Below are positions 31,910 through 32,281 of a DNA stretch of 32,281 bases, in pieces (position 1 is the stretch's first letter; each line of letters begins with the position of its first letter). This DNA is from an uncultured Bacteroidota bacterium. Its GTDB lineage: Bacteria; Bacteroidota; Bacteroidia; Chitinophagales; Chitinophagaceae. Under the pieces are notes generated by a model, which saw nothing but the letters and a program-made list of their open reading frames with translations, searched no databases and had not been told where the DNA came from. Made by a program: the position numbers and the translations under genes. The DNA lies in contig CAINUN010000005.1 in NCBI GenBank assembly GCA_903853805.1, forward strand, positions 1 through 32,281. Direction: 5' to 3'.

Positions 31910-32202
31910 TCAATATCTTTTACAAAAACTTGTTCATGTGGCATTTTATAACCCACACCTTTGATTGTTTTAATCACTTCTTTGCCAACTTTTTTGCGAA
32001 TGTTGACAATATGAACATCTACTGTTCTTTCGTTACTTTCCGATTTTGTGCCCCAAATTTTTTCAAAAATTTCATTCCTTGAATGAACAACGCCTGGCCT
32101 TAAACTCAACAGCCTTAAGAGTTCAAATTCTTTTCTGGGAAGTACAATTCCTAGGTTGTCTTTGAAAACCATGTACTGTTCTTTATCAATAACCAATTGC
32201 AT
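31906..32202 (-). CDS. Receiver-less OmpR/PhoB-type winged-helix DNA-binding protein
   Basis: 98 residues that cover only the C-terminal winged-helix domain of PhoB/OmpR regulators: KEFELLRLLSLRPGVVHSRNEIFEKIWG (helices 1 and 2), ERTVDVHIVNIRKKVG (recognition helix), and IKTIKGVGYKM (the wing). No receiver is present. An in-frame TGA lies nine codons before the ATG and the pstS end occupies the space beyond it, so this is a complete short gene and not a window-edge truncation. Its stop overlaps pstC as ATGA. A phosphate-responsive regulator working without phosphorylation, perhaps autoregulating the pst operon through a PHO-box-like site, is inference. Confidence 0.82.
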   Translation of the reverse strand: MQLVIDKEQYMVFKDNLGIVLPRKEFELLRLLSLRPGVVHSRNEIFEKIWGTKSESNERTVDVHIVNIRKKVGKEVIKTIKGVGYKMPHEQVFVKDIE

Positions 32203-32224
32203 AGAGATGGGGTTTGTAGGGAAA

Positions 32225-32281
32225 TTATTTCAAAGAAATGTAACCTACTTCTGAAACTATTTTTTGACCATCAGCTGATAA
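32225..32281 (-). CDS. pstS: C-terminal end of phosphate-binding protein PstS (partial)
   Basis: Reading leftward from the window edge, the last 18 codons give LSADGQKIVSEVGYISLK and then TAA (complement of 32225-32227). This matches the usual PstS ending (LSPEGQKIVEKxGYVPL) in pattern. The rest of the gene lies beyond the window. The stop is 22 bp before the winged-helix ATG, so the operon order is pstS, regulator, pstC, ArsC-like, pstA, pstB, phoU. Confidence 0.75.
   Translation of the reverse strand, partial: LSADGQKIVSEVGYISLK

Overview
The window looks like a chromosomal segment of a low-GC member of the Bacteroidota, probably near Chitinophagales. Evidence: promoters of the type TTTG-N18-20-TAnnTTTG, signal peptides ending in ...AQ, short lipoprotein signals, an alpha/beta-fused 2-oxoacid dehydrogenase E1, a malic enzyme/phosphotransacetylase hybrid, and genes with little visible Shine-Dalgarno sequence. 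No tRNA, rRNA, CRISPR array, transposase or integrase was seen inside the window.

Layout. (1) 1-290: two tandem Bacteroidota-type promoters with similar leaders, both firing off the left edge. (2) 291-14111: housekeeping and metabolic genes: a SAM methyltransferase, malic enzyme, fused E1, a one-domain receiver protein, argS, a secreted TPR protein, era overlapping a PLP-dependent deaminase/desulfhydrase-type gene, a DAACS symporter and a DedA protein. (3) 14168-16448: a low-GC gene with an OGG-like helix-hairpin-helix, then 18 tandem units of 21 bp, then a deoxyhypusine-synthase-like gene. (4) 16538-22345 (minus): a compact four-gene operon, in order NHL-propeller lipoprotein, pentaheme lipoprotein, about 670-residue outer-membrane barrel, and a secreted cytochrome with 13 CXXCH plus two expanded heme motifs. 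Divergent from it are an NrfJ-like OB-fold protein and a TMTC-like membrane/TPR protein. (5) 25374-27878: a small membrane protein, ispD, a secreted beta-rich protein and a lipoprotein. (6) 28000-32281 (minus): a phosphate-uptake operon read as pstS (only its last 18 codons are present), receiver-less winged-helix regulator, pstC, ArsC/LMW-PTP-like protein without its catalytic Cys, pstA, pstB, phoU.

The strongest candidate for an undescribed system is the region-4 operon. Its make-up fits a porin-cytochrome conduit that would move electrons across the outer membrane, but the components are unlike textbook MtrCAB. The first gene carries a G10 homopolymer (C10 at 21965-21974 on the plus strand) that could switch it by slippage. 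The second candidate is the modified pst operon: three consecutive ATGA start/stop overlaps couple a lone DNA-binding domain, a PstC with a PstS-like periplasmic insertion, a pseudo-phosphatase and PstA. This suggests that phosphate sensing is built into the transporter genes.
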